Source of the DNA: VFJQ01 sp044226525
Lineage (GTDB): Bacteria > Verrucomicrobiota > Verrucomicrobiia > Chthoniobacterales > Chthoniobacteraceae
DNA length: 64,000 nucleotides
Direction of reading: 5' to 3'
NCBI GenBank assembly: GCA_044226525.1
Contig: JBGAGV010000025.1
Location: 71,344 to 135,343, forward strand
The notes beneath the pieces are model-generated. The model saw nothing but the letters and a program-made list of their open reading frames with translations, did not search any database and was not told the origin of the DNA. Both the position numbers and the translations under genes were made by a program. Positions 23,641-32,049 of the stretch are shown one piece after another. The first letter of the stretch is position 1, and every line of letters begins with the position of its first letter.

Positions 23641-25470
23641 ATGCAGGCCGACATTCAGAAAGCAATCGATGCAGGTAAGCTCACCGCCCAAGCCGGTGAG
23701 GCCCTCGCCAAACTCGCCCCGGGCACTTATGTAGCCCACAAAAGCTGGGGCTACGGCCAGGTCGCTGAGGTCGATTTTCTGCTCCAACAGATGACGCTGA
23801 ACTTCACGGCGAAGCGTGGCCACTCCATGCAGCTCGTTTACGCCACGGAAAGCCTGACCGTGATTCCCGGCGACCACATCGCGGCCAAAAAGCTTGCCGA
23901 TATCGCCACCGTCAAAGCCAGCGCCAAAAACGACCCGGTCGGTCTCTCCCGCTGCATTCTCCAGAGCTTCGGCGGCAAAGCCTCGCAGGATCAGCTCCAG
24001 GGAGCACTGGTGCCGGACGTGATGAGCGAATCGGAGTTCAAGAAGTGGTTTGAGCTCGCTAAAAAGGCCATGAAGACCGACGGGCACTTCGCCATCCCCA
24101 CCAAAAAAGGCCTTCCCTTTGAGCTACGCGACGGCCCCATTTCCCACGCCGACGAATATCTCGCCGCGTTCAACAACGCCCGCCAGATCAAGGACCAGAC
24201 CAAGGCCGTCGAACTCATCATCAAACACGCTGCTGAGTTCACCGCCCCCGCAGCGCAGCTCCAGCCCGTCATTGTGGCGGTCAACGACAGCGCGAAGAAA
24301 TCCGCCAAACTTAAGCCAGAGGACACCATCTCTCTCCTCGCCACGCGCGATGAGTTGATCGAGCGGGTTCCCGCCCTCAATCCCGGCACCGATGCCCCCG
24401 GCATCGCGGGCATCCTGCAGGACGAGCGCGCCCAGCTTTCTGCCCTCCTCTCCAAATCGCCCGACTCGAAGCTCACCCGCGCCGTGGCCGCCATTCCGGC
24501 CGCCTTCGGTGACGACTGGCCGCAGCGCGCCGTCAGCGTGGTGCTTCGCGCCGAGAAAGCACGTCTCGCGGCCGAGGCCGCGAATCTCATGGCCAAAAAC
24601 GGCCAGGGCGACACTCTGCGCATCGCGCTTGAACGCTCCATCAGCGAACACGGCCTTTCCAGCGCCGCCCTCTGCTGGCTGTGCGAAGATCGCGCCGGCT
24701 GGTTCTCCGAGCTGCTCAATCACAAGGTCGCCTCGGCCATCATCGCTGCGCTCGAACGCGACGCGCACAACGAGAAAAAGGACCGCAAGCTGCACGACCT
24801 CCTCGTCAACGATCCCGACCTCGTCACCGAACTCATCTCCGACGCGAGCACGGAGGAACTGCGCGACTTCATGCGCAAGCTCCTTCTCAGCACCGTCTTC
24901 GAGGATCTCAACCGCCGCTCACTCCTCGGCAAGATCGTCCGAGTCTATCCCGACCTGCAGTCGATGATCACCGGCGGCGGCGAGCAGAAGGACGAATCGA
25001 TCATCGTCTCGTGGGAAAGCCTCGAAAAGAAAAAGGCCGAACTCGACGAACTCGTGAACAAGAAGATTCCCGAGAACGTCAAAGAGATTCAGATCGCCCG
25101 CGATTACGGCGACCTGCGTGAAAACTTCGAGTTCAAGGCCGCCAAGGAAATGCAGCGCGTCCTCAGCCGCCGCCGGGCCGAAGCCGAGCGCGATCTCACG
25201 CTTGCCCGCGGCACCGACTTCTCCAACGCCGACACCGCGCAGGTGAACATCGGCACCATCGTCACGCTCAAAAACGTGAAGGACGGCAGCACGAATGTTT
25301 ACACCATCCTTGGTGCCTGGGACGGCGATCCTGACAAAGGTATCCTCAGCTACCTGAGCGCCCTCGCCCGCACTCTCCTCGGCCGCAAAGTCGGCGACCA
25401 ACTCGACGTCCCCACCGAAAACGGCGAGCGCACTGTCGCGATCGAGAAGATCGAGCGCTACCGGAGCTAA
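23641..25470 (+). CDS. greA: Transcription elongation factor GreA with long N-terminal extension
   Basis: 609-residue protein whose last ~150 residues are a complete GreA: coiled-coil tip ARDYGDLRENFEFKAAKEMQ with the acidic residues that enter the RNA polymerase channel, then the FKBP-like C-terminal domain (VNIGTIVTLKNV, YTILGAWDGDPDKG, LLGRKVGD). GreA rescues backtracked polymerase by stimulating transcript cleavage. The ~450-residue helical N-terminal part is not found in proteobacterial GreA (about 158 residues) but long GreA proteins are known in chlamydiae, which supports a PVC origin. An ATG at 23626 would add five residues. Neither start has a Shine-Dalgarno sequence. Confidence 0.9.
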   Translation: MQADIQKAIDAGKLTAQAGEALAKLAPGTYVAHKSWGYGQVAEVDFLLQQMTLNFTAKRGHSMQLVYATESLTVIPGDHIAAKKLADIATVKASAKNDPVGLSRCILQSFGGKASQDQLQGALVPDVMSESEFKKWFELAKKAMKTDGHFAIPTKKGLPFELRDGPISHADEYLAAFNNARQIKDQTKAVELIIKHAAEFTAPAAQLQPVIVAVNDSAKKSAKLKPEDTISLLATRDELIERVPALNPGTDAPGIAGILQDERAQLSALLSKSPDSKLTRAVAAIPAAFGDDWPQRAVSVVLRAEKARLAAEAANLMAKNGQGDTLRIALERSISEHGLSSAALCWLCEDRAGWFSELLNHKVASAIIAALERDAHNEKKDRKLHDLLVNDPDLVTELISDASTEELRDFMRKLLLSTVFEDLNRRSLLGKIVRVYPDLQSMITGGGEQKDESIIVSWESLEKKKAELDELVNKKIPENVKEIQIARDYGDLRENFEFKAAKEMQRVLSRRRAEAERDLTLARGTDFSNADTAQVNIGTIVTLKNVKDGSTNVYTILGAWDGDPDKGILSYLSALARTLLGRKVGDQLDVPTENGERTVAIEKIERYRS

Positions 25471-25488
25471 GCGCCATTGCTTCGTCGA

Positions 25489-25620
25489 GGGACTGCGGGA
25501 CTCTGAAATTCGGACTTCCCAACGCTGCCTTCAGCGACTCCAAACGCTGAAGTTCCCACCTCGGCGCCTGGATTTCGATCGACGGTCTACGTGAACTGGA
25601 TCCCGGAGTCCCGAAGTCCC
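25489..25620. repeat. Interrupted inverted repeat with internal hairpin downstream of greA
   Basis: Fifteen bases at 25489-25503 (two GGGACT units) and 25606-25620 are inverted repeats with one mismatch. Between them CTTCAGCG (25529-25536) and CGCTGAAG (25545-25552) form a perfect 8-bp hairpin. The element fills the space between the convergent greA and DUF2934 genes, where a bidirectional transcript end is expected. No T-run is present. The layout is like the other paired palindromes of this window. Confidence 0.6.
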
Positions 25621-25622
25621 GT

Positions 25623-25832
25623 TCACTGGCTGTGGCGCATCGCCTCTTCAGCAGCAGCCTCCGCTTCTGAAGACGACCGTTGGCTGCGCAGCTCTTCTTC
25701 AGCACGCAGCCAATGTTCGTGGGCGCGTCCTTCAGGGCGGCCTTCTTTTTCGTAGTAGCGATGTGCCAGAGCAGCGATTTCGTCTTCAAAGTGCCGGCCC
25801 ATGGCGGAAATGGAGGGATGTTGCTCGGACAT
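25623..25832 (-). CDS. DUF2934 domain protein
   Basis: 69-residue protein. The DUF2934 signature is visible at about 19-48: IAALAHRYYEKEGRPEG followed by HEHWLRAEEELR. These small helical proteins are widespread in soil bacteria, often near stress or nutrient genes, and have no assigned function. The rest (QRSSSEAEAAAEEAMRHSQ) is a hydrophilic Ala/Glu tail. It is convergent with greA; the two stop codons are separated by the repeat element. Confidence 0.8.
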   Translation of the reverse strand: MSEQHPSISAMGRHFEDEIAALAHRYYEKEGRPEGRAHEHWLRAEEELRSQRSSSEAEAAAEEAMRHSQ

Positions 25833-26139
25833 AAGTTTGAGGAATTGAAGGTTTCGTTTTTTGCCGGGCGATTCCTGCGCGGATTATCCGGCGTCGATTC
25901 TTCAAATCGTCCGCCCGCCAATTTCGCGCATCCGAAATGCGCCTGACCCACGACTCAGGGCAAACGCGAGGAGTGCGTTAATCATTCATCCCTCGCAAAT
26001 TTCTCCAACCCTCAGGGGCTCGCCGGGTTTTTGCTTGCTGTCTTGCGGTGCATGTTCCTTGTTGAAGTTCGATGAAATTCAGTGATTCCACGGATGCTCA
26101 GCGTAGCGTTTCCGCGCTGCGACGAGCGCGACTGCCAGC
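25833..26139. other. Intergenic region between DUF2934 gene and polysaccharide deacetylase gene
   Basis: This 307-base divergent spacer should hold promoters for both flanking genes. It contains AT-richer stretches (around 25845-25865 and 26035-26090) but I could not find a convincing -35/-10 pair, repeat or RNA structure. Confidence 0.4.
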
Positions 26140-27171
26140 ATGAAACGCTGGTTCCGGGAACGCTCGTCTTCCATCCTCAGTCAACTGGGCCGCCCTTGGT
26201 TCAGTGGCGTCGGCTGCATTCTGGCCCTGCACCGCATCGTGCCCGATGACCATCGCTCGCCGCTCCCTCAGAATCGCGCCCTCGAAATTCGCCCCGGCGC
26301 TCTGCGCGGCCTGCTCGAGTGGGTCAGCCGCCAGGGGTTCGACGTCATCCGGCTCGACGAAGTGCGCAACCGACTCGCCGAGCCGCGTGGGAACAAGTTT
26401 GTCTGTTTCACTTTCGACGACGGCTATCGCGACAACCTCACCGAAGCGCTGCCGATCTTCCGCGACTTCGGCCATCCTTTTACCGTCAATGTCACGACCG
26501 GCTTCCTCGACCGCACGGCCAGCACGTGGTGGTATTTCCTCGAAGACGCGCTCGCCCGTCGTTCGAGCCTGAAGATCGAGTGGGGCGGTGAGCCATTCGA
26601 CTGGCAGTGGACCACCCCGGAAGATCGCGTCATCGCCTTTGGTCAGATTGCGGCCCTCATTCGCACCCAGGATGTGCTAAGCCGCGACGAACTGCTCAAC
26701 ACGATCGGTGAAGCCGTCGGGCTCGATCCCCTCACCCGCACGCGTGAGCTGATCATGTCGTGGGAAGAGCTGCGCCAGCTCGCCGGGCACTGGCACGTCA
26801 CCATCGGCGCGCATTCCATCGGGCACCACGTCCTCTCCCAGCTCAGCGCCGAAGACCTCACGCGCGAGCTGACCGAATCGAAAACCATGATCGAGGCGCG
26901 CCTCGGCAAACGCGTGCAACACTTCGCCTACCCCTTCGGCGGACGCGACGCCGCCGGCCCGCGCGAGTTTGACGCCGCGCTCCAGGCGGATTACACCACC
27001 GCCGTCACCACCCGTTGCGCAAACCTGTTCAAGGAACACGCCTGGCATCTCCTCTCCCTCCCGCGCCTCGGCATCGACGGCAACCACTCGCCCGTCAGCC
27101 TCCTCGCCAAACTCGAGCCCGGCCTCGTCCCCGCTCGCGGCAACGGCTGGAAGCGCGTCGTGACGGTATAG
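26140..27171 (+). CDS. Polysaccharide deacetylase family protein (NodB domain)
   Basis: 343-residue protein with NodB motif 1 FTFDDGYRDN (Asp93, Asp94), motif 2 GAHSIGHHVLSQLS giving the two metal histidines, and motif 3 FAYPFGGRD. These are the residues for metal-dependent N- or O-deacetylation of polysaccharides. There is a long insertion between motifs 1 and 2 (WWYFLEDALARRSS and following), as in exopolysaccharide-locus deacetylases whose substrates are undecaprenyl-linked or secreted glycans. No signal peptide is evident, so it acts in the cytosol or at the inner membrane face. It is unrelated in detail to the PuuE-like enzyme of the first cluster. Confidence 0.9.
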   Translation: MKRWFRERSSSILSQLGRPWFSGVGCILALHRIVPDDHRSPLPQNRALEIRPGALRGLLEWVSRQGFDVIRLDEVRNRLAEPRGNKFVCFTFDDGYRDNLTEALPIFRDFGHPFTVNVTTGFLDRTASTWWYFLEDALARRSSLKIEWGGEPFDWQWTTPEDRVIAFGQIAALIRTQDVLSRDELLNTIGEAVGLDPLTRTRELIMSWEELRQLAGHWHVTIGAHSIGHHVLSQLSAEDLTRELTESKTMIEARLGKRVQHFAYPFGGRDAAGPREFDAALQADYTTAVTTRCANLFKEHAWHLLSLPRLGIDGNHSPVSLLAKLEPGLVPARGNGWKRVVTV

Positions 27172-27203
27172 AGGGGCGGGCCGGAGCAGTTCCCCGGGCA
27201 GCG

Positions 27204-27302
27204 CTGGCTGCCAGCCAGGCACATCAACTGCGGAGCGAGCCACACCTGATCACTTTTCGCTCGCTCTCGCGAGATACAACCGTCCGGCAAGCTGCCGGAC
27301 GG
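27204..27302. repeat. Hairpins between convergent genes
   Basis: CTGGCT/AGCCAG (27204-27209 and 27213-27218) and a perfect 10-bp stem CCGTCCGGCA/TGCCGGACGG with three-base loop (27280-27289, 27293-27302) lie between the deacetylase stop codon (27171) and the convergent haem-protein stop codon (27351). The second is strong enough to end transcription from either side, but no T-run flanks it. Confidence 0.55.
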
Positions 27303-27350
27303 ACCAAGCTGGCCGCCTGTGCTCCCCAAGGCAAAGCCAGCCGCCCGCGG

Positions 27351-30300
27351 TCACTCCGTCAAAAACCGCGTATTCGCGGCTTCCGCGCGCAGGACTTCGG
27401 GCAGGCTCTTCGGGTCGAGTTTCACGGCGAGCACGTGCTCACCGGTGCTCAACTCCACTGCCGGTGAAGGCTCGCTCGCCACGGCCAGCGGCTTCCCGTC
27501 GAGCCACGCTTCGCGCACGCCGATCAGGCCGAGCTGCGTCTTCGTCGGCGCCGCGGCGCTGATCTTCGCAGAGACATAGACCGCGCTGGCATTCGGGAAA
27601 ATCGCGAGACTTTCCCCCAGCCGCTCGCGCGACAGGCGCCCATCCACATTCGTCAGCACCGGCACTTTCGTCGCCTTCGCGTCCTGCGAATCGGCGACCC
27701 ACCACGTGCGTGCGATGTGTCCCTGGCTGGCATCATAGACACCCTTCTTCCCGAGCTGCGAGAGGAAGGCGTAGAGGTTGATCCGTTCGCGCGGCTTGAG
27801 CTGTTCGGTGAGCCCCGCTGGCATGATGGAGCCGAGATTGTCCTTCTGCTTGATGAGTTCCTTCGCGATCGTCTGCTCCTGCCCGGTCGCAGTGCGGATG
27901 ACGATATCCGCGCTGCTCTCGCGCACCGGCACGCCCATGCTCACATTGCCATCCTTCTGCGTGAGGCTCACCGCGTTGTAACCTTCCTTCACCTTCGCGT
28001 TCGGATTGAGAATGCTCTCGATGATGTAATCAAGCGGCGCGCTCGCGCCGATCGTGCCGAGTTCCGGCCCGACCTTCCCGCCCGCACCACCGACGGCGTG
28101 GCAAACGGTGCAAGCGAGGCCCGTGCGGCGATATACTTCTTCACCCGCGGCAGGGTCACCACTCGCGAGCGTCTCCTGCACGAGCTGGGTGTAATCCGCA
28201 GGTGGCGGCGGCTGGGCCGAGGTCCCGGCGAGCGGCGTGAGCACCGCCACAAGCTCCTGCCCTTTCTTGCCAATCTCGCGCGCGGCACGCAGTCCGGCGG
28301 CATAACTGGACTGCGGCAGGTCCTGCGGCATCCGATGCGCGAAGGCCACCGGCGCGCCATTGATCGCCAGCAGTGCCCGCCACGTGCCGAGCGCTTCGTC
28401 GGCGTTGGTGATGTCGTGCAGCACTTCCTTCGCGCGGACAAAACCCGCCTGGAAATTCGTCTGCGCGATCGTGATCATCGCATGCCGACGCAGGCCCAGC
28501 GGAAATTCCGGACGGGTCATCTCGTCGAGCAGCCGCAGCGCGGAAGCATCGCCATAAGCCTTCAGCGCATCGAACGCCGCGTCGCGAACCGGCTGCGGCG
28601 TCTTGCCCTCACGTGCAAGCCCAGCCACTTCGGTCATTGCATCCGTCAGCTTCCACAAACCAAGCAAGCGCACGGCCGCAGGCGCGGCATCCCCCTGCGC
28701 GAGGCGGGCACGAAGCAGTTCCAGCGCTGACGACACATCCCCATCCGGTCGCAGATTGCGATTGCGCGCCGCGTTTACGAACACGCCCAGCGCGCGGCCT
28801 TGCACATCAGCCGCGATCTTCCCTCCGGCAAACGCATCGAACAGCGCCCGCAATTCCTTTCCACTTCCCGCCAGTCCGATCAGCTCGAACCACGGTCCCG
28901 AACCATCCAGCGGCGCCTTCCCCGTGCTCACGAGTTGCGCGAGCACCTTGCCCGCCAGCCCCGGCTCGATCGCCTTGAGCGCAAACTCGAGCTGCTTTTC
29001 GCGTCCGGCGATATACTCCGCCTCGGTCTTGTTGCCCAAGGCAGCTGGCGTCCGCGGCTTGAGGGCCCATTCCCCTTTGAGCACGGCGTCCACCCACACT
29101 TCCGCCACGTCGTTCACTGAACGCCAGGCGGCGAAGGCGTAGTAGGGATCGTCGGCGGGCATGCGCTCCGCGCTCGCTTCGAGCACCTGAGCCGCGGTTT
29201 CGGCCGTCGGGACGCGGACGAGGCCGCGCATCGCTTCGATTCGCACGCGCGGGTCGCGGTCATGAGCCCCGTTGCGCAGACGATTCGCACTGTTCGTCTG
29301 AGCGGTCCAAAAGCCCGGTTCCGAGTGATAGCCTGGAGCGATCGCATCGTTGATCACCGCCGCCGGCGCCGGGAACTCATTCAAGAAACGAGCCATGGAA
29401 CGAAGGATGGCAGCGCGGGCATTTGGCGAGGGGCTCCGCAGAAGATCCATCGCCGCCGGGCCTTGCGTGGGAAAAGCCAGCCACGCGCTTTCCAACATCG
29501 CCTCGGGAGTGCGCTGATCTCCCATCGACTGAACCGGTGAACCGGAGATGCTCCTGTTGATCCCCCGGTTAAGCGCTTCGACACCCCAGCGCCCGCGCAA
29601 AACTCGACGGCCCTGCTCCTGCGCCCACAGATCGTTTCCAAGGATCGCCGTCACGATGGCCTGATCGCTCTTCCCCACCAGCGGTTCCCACTTCACCGTC
29701 GGCCGCCCTTTGTAAGTCACGCGCCAGATGCGCCCGTGCGTGTGGTCGCGGCGCGGGTCGCGGAAATCGACTTCGCCGTGGTTGATTACCGGGTTCGTCC
29801 AGTCGGCAATGTAGAGCGCGCCGTCCGGGCCGAGCTTGATGTCGATGGGACGGAAGGTGAGGTCGGCGGTGCGCGCGATGTCCGGCAGTTCGGACGTCAC
29901 AAATCCGCTCTTCGCCGGGCCGAGATCGTTGATCTTAAAGCGCACGATGCGATGCGCGCGGAAGTCGCACGTCACCGCCGTGTCCTGCCAGTCGTCCGGG
30001 AAATGCGGGCTGCGGATTTGCTCCAAGCCGGCAAACTTCGGATACGTGCCGGGGCTGATGAGCGGCATCGTCTGCCGCGCCCCTTCGCTTGGCGCAAACA
30101 CCGCGCCGGGAAACGCCCACGCGATCCCATCGCGCCCGGCGCCATCGGTAAAGAAATGCTGGCCATTCCGATCGATCACATGCCCCCACGGATTCCACAG
30201 CCCCTTGCAAAACACCTCCACGCGCTCCGTGCGCGGATCATACGCAAACACCCCGCCCGCATTCAGCCGCACCATCCCCCACGGCGTCTCCAGATGCGTA

Positions 30301-31814
30301 TGCGTATAAACACTCTGGTCGAAATACAGCTTCCCATCCGGCCCCCACTTCAGCGTGTGCACGTTGTGATGCGTATCCTCCGTGCCAAACCCCGTGAACA
30401 CGATCCGCTTCGCATCGGCCTTCCCATCGCCATCGGTATCCTCAAAGCGAATGAGTTCCGTGCTCGCACCGACGTAGCAGGCGGAAAGCGTCTTCCCGTC
30501 CTTGCCCGTGCCGAGGTCCGGCACAATACACGTCGGCAGCAGCATCCCGCCCGCAAACACCGTGCTCTTGTCCGCCTTTCCGTCGTGGTCGGTGTCTTCG
30601 AGAATGAAAATTTGATCCTTCTCGATCTCGCCCGGCGCGATCTGTGGATAATGCGCCGTGCCGCACACCCAGAGGCGTCCGAGCGCGTCCCAGTTCATCT
30701 GCGTCGGCTTCACCAGCAGCGGCGTATCCGCCCACAGGCTGATCTCCAGATTCTCGCCGAGATCGAAAGTCGGCGCCGGCAGCGGCTCGACCTTCGCAAC
30801 CGCGGCAACGGGCGCCGCACCGGGCGCTTCTTTCGCCCGCTTCAGCCGATCAATCTCCGCATCCGCCTGCTCCACGAGCGGATCGAACTCCGGAATCTCC
30901 TTCGCATTCTGCCCTTGCTCATGCTTGCGGAACCCAAAGAGATAAGTCTCGTTCGCCGGCCGCGTGCGGTGGAACCAGAGGGCGTTTTTGCGAAGGATGG
31001 CCGGTTGAAGGACCTCTACTTTTTCCTTGGTCCATTTCGAGCGGTCGTCAGGCATCCGCCAACCCAATCCATCACCCAGGTTAAACGAAAGCTCCACGTT
31101 TCCCGCATAATTCGGATGAATCCCATTGTCGGTGTGGAGTTTCATCCCCTGATTCGGATTCACAAAGATAGCACCACACTCCTTCGCCAGTTCCTCGATC
31201 GCCCTGGAATACTGCTCCAGCAGCTTGTTGTGCTCCGCCGGATCGGGCAGCCCCGGACGATCCTTGCGCAAATCCTCGTGCTTGATCGGGGAGAGCAGCA
31301 CAAAGCGCGCGTCCTTGCCGATCGCATCCATCAGTTCGCCGAGCTCCTTTTTGAACCGCCCCGCGCTCATCGGCTCCGCGCCGTAGCGCGCCGGTTCGGG
31401 ATTCAGCGTCCAGTCATGCGCGCGATCGGTCATCTCCTGCAAACTCGCCGCCATGCCAAAGCCGAGGAAGACCACCGTCGGCTTTACCAGCGCGATCTGC
31501 TCCTTCAGCCGCTCGAAGCCTTTCTCCGGCGGATCGAAGCTCGCCCGCGAAATGCCGCGCGGCGTTTCGCCCGACCAGGAGAGATTGCGCACGCTAAACT
31601 TCCGGTCGAGAAACTGTTCGTGCATCCGCAGTTCGAGAAACCCGTAGGAATTCTCGCGCTCGAGCAGCGTATCGCCGAGCAGCAGCACGCGATCGCCGTC
31701 CTTGATCTCGAACGGAGCAGCTTTTTCCTGCGCCTCGGCGCGCGGGGACACGTGTCCGAGGAGGGCGAGGGAGATGAAGAAACTGATGAAGAGGGAGACG
31801 CGCGGGGCGGGCAT
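27351..31814 (-). CDS. Giant secreted PVC-type protein: SGNH hydrolase, propeller dehydrogenase-like, HEAT repeats, haem c
   Basis: 1487-residue exported protein (signal peptide MPAPRVSLFISFFISLALLG). Domain order: SGNH/GDSL hydrolase (about 35-260; GDTL block, and DNGIHPN for the catalytic Asp-His); a PVC-type membrane-bound dehydrogenase/beta-propeller region (about 350-740; NWDALGRLWVCGTAHYP, DTDHDGKADKS, WGPDGKLYFDQ); HEAT-like helical repeats (about 770-1190); and a cytochrome-c-like haem domain with CTVCH (Cys1235 first) and GPELGTIG. A beta-rich C-terminal domain, possibly carbohydrate-binding, follows. Such multi-domain proteins are characteristic of Planctomycetes and Verrucomicrobia and are thought to oxidise or hydrolyse complex glycans in the periplasm; none of its activities is proven. 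It ends near a convergent gene. Confidence 0.9.
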   Translation of the reverse strand: MPAPRVSLFISFFISLALLGHVSPRAEAQEKAAPFEIKDGDRVLLLGDTLLERENSYGFLELRMHEQFLDRKFSVRNLSWSGETPRGISRASFDPPEKGFERLKEQIALVKPTVVFLGFGMAASLQEMTDRAHDWTLNPEPARYGAEPMSAGRFKKELGELMDAIGKDARFVLLSPIKHEDLRKDRPGLPDPAEHNKLLEQYSRAIEELAKECGAIFVNPNQGMKLHTDNGIHPNYAGNVELSFNLGDGLGWRMPDDRSKWTKEKVEVLQPAILRKNALWFHRTRPANETYLFGFRKHEQGQNAKEIPEFDPLVEQADAEIDRLKRAKEAPGAAPVAAVAKVEPLPAPTFDLGENLEISLWADTPLLVKPTQMNWDALGRLWVCGTAHYPQIAPGEIEKDQIFILEDTDHDGKADKSTVFAGGMLLPTCIVPDLGTGKDGKTLSACYVGASTELIRFEDTDGDGKADAKRIVFTGFGTEDTHHNVHTLKWGPDGKLYFDQSVYTHTHLETPWGMVRLNAGGVFAYDPRTERVEVFCKGLWNPWGHVIDRNGQHFFTDGAGRDGIAWAFPGAVFAPSEGARQTMPLISPGTYPKFAGLEQIRSPHFPDDWQDTAVTCDFRAHRIVRFKINDLGPAKSGFVTSELPDIARTADLTFRPIDIKLGPDGALYIADWTNPVINHGEVDFRDPRRDHTHGRIWRVTYKGRPTVKWEPLVGKSDQAIVTAILGNDLWAQEQGRRVLRGRWGVEALNRGINRSISGSPVQSMGDQRTPEAMLESAWLAFPTQGPAAMDLLRSPSPNARAAILRSMARFLNEFPAPAAVINDAIAPGYHSEPGFWTAQTNSANRLRNGAHDRDPRVRIEAMRGLVRVPTAETAAQVLEASAERMPADDPYYAFAAWRSVNDVAEVWVDAVLKGEWALKPRTPAALGNKTEAEYIAGREKQLEFALKAIEPGLAGKVLAQLVSTGKAPLDGSGPWFELIGLAGSGKELRALFDAFAGGKIAADVQGRALGVFVNAARNRNLRPDGDVSSALELLRARLAQGDAAPAAVRLLGLWKLTDAMTEVAGLAREGKTPQPVRDAAFDALKAYGDASALRLLDEMTRPEFPLGLRRHAMITIAQTNFQAGFVRAKEVLHDITNADEALGTWRALLAINGAPVAFAHRMPQDLPQSSYAAGLRAAREIGKKGQELVAVLTPLAGTSAQPPPPADYTQLVQETLASGDPAAGEEVYRRTGLACTVCHAVGGAGGKVGPELGTIGASAPLDYIIESILNPNAKVKEGYNAVSLTQKDGNVSMGVPVRESSADIVIRTATGQEQTIAKELIKQKDNLGSIMPAGLTEQLKPRERINLYAFLSQLGKKGVYDASQGHIARTWWVADSQDAKATKVPVLTNVDGRLSRERLGESLAIFPNASAVYVSAKISAAAPTKTQLGLIGVREAWLDGKPLAVASEPSPAVELSTGEHVLAVKLDPKSLPEVLRAEAANTRFLTE

Positions 31815-31993
31815 GACGCCCTTACCAACCGCTCCGGTCACGAATTGCGAGGACTTTTTTGCAGCGGAACTCCGCCAGAATTGAAAACATCGCGGCGCCC
31901 GCTCTCAGAGCACACCATCAAACACGTCAGGGTTTTCACCACCACAAAACGGGGTGAAGTTATCTTTATCATCCCCCAGCAAATTCCTTACAT

Positions 31994-32038
31994 TTGTTAC
32001 TTGTCTCAAGGCGGTCGATAAGTTTATCTCGCGACCGC
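31994..32038 (+). promoter_or_regulatory. Candidate promoter overlapping a nested palindrome before the surface-protein gene
   Basis: TTGTTA (31994-31999) and GATAAG (32017-32022) are separated by 17 bases and could be a sigma-70-like promoter. The -10 box lies in a nested palindrome: outer arms GCGGTCG (32011-32017) and CGACCGC (32032-32038), inner GATAA-GT-TTATC (32017-32028). It ends 12 bases before the ATG at 32050, so it could be an operator or an mRNA structure covering the start. The boxes match the consensus only moderately. Confidence 0.35.
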
Positions 32039-32049
32039 TTCCCGGTCTT

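Noticed and set aside
29736..32021. 761-codon open frame on the plus strand opposite the giant PVC gene
   Set aside because: Arg-rich, low-complexity translation typical of antisense in GC-rich DNA; the minus strand has clear SGNH, propeller and CXXCH features.
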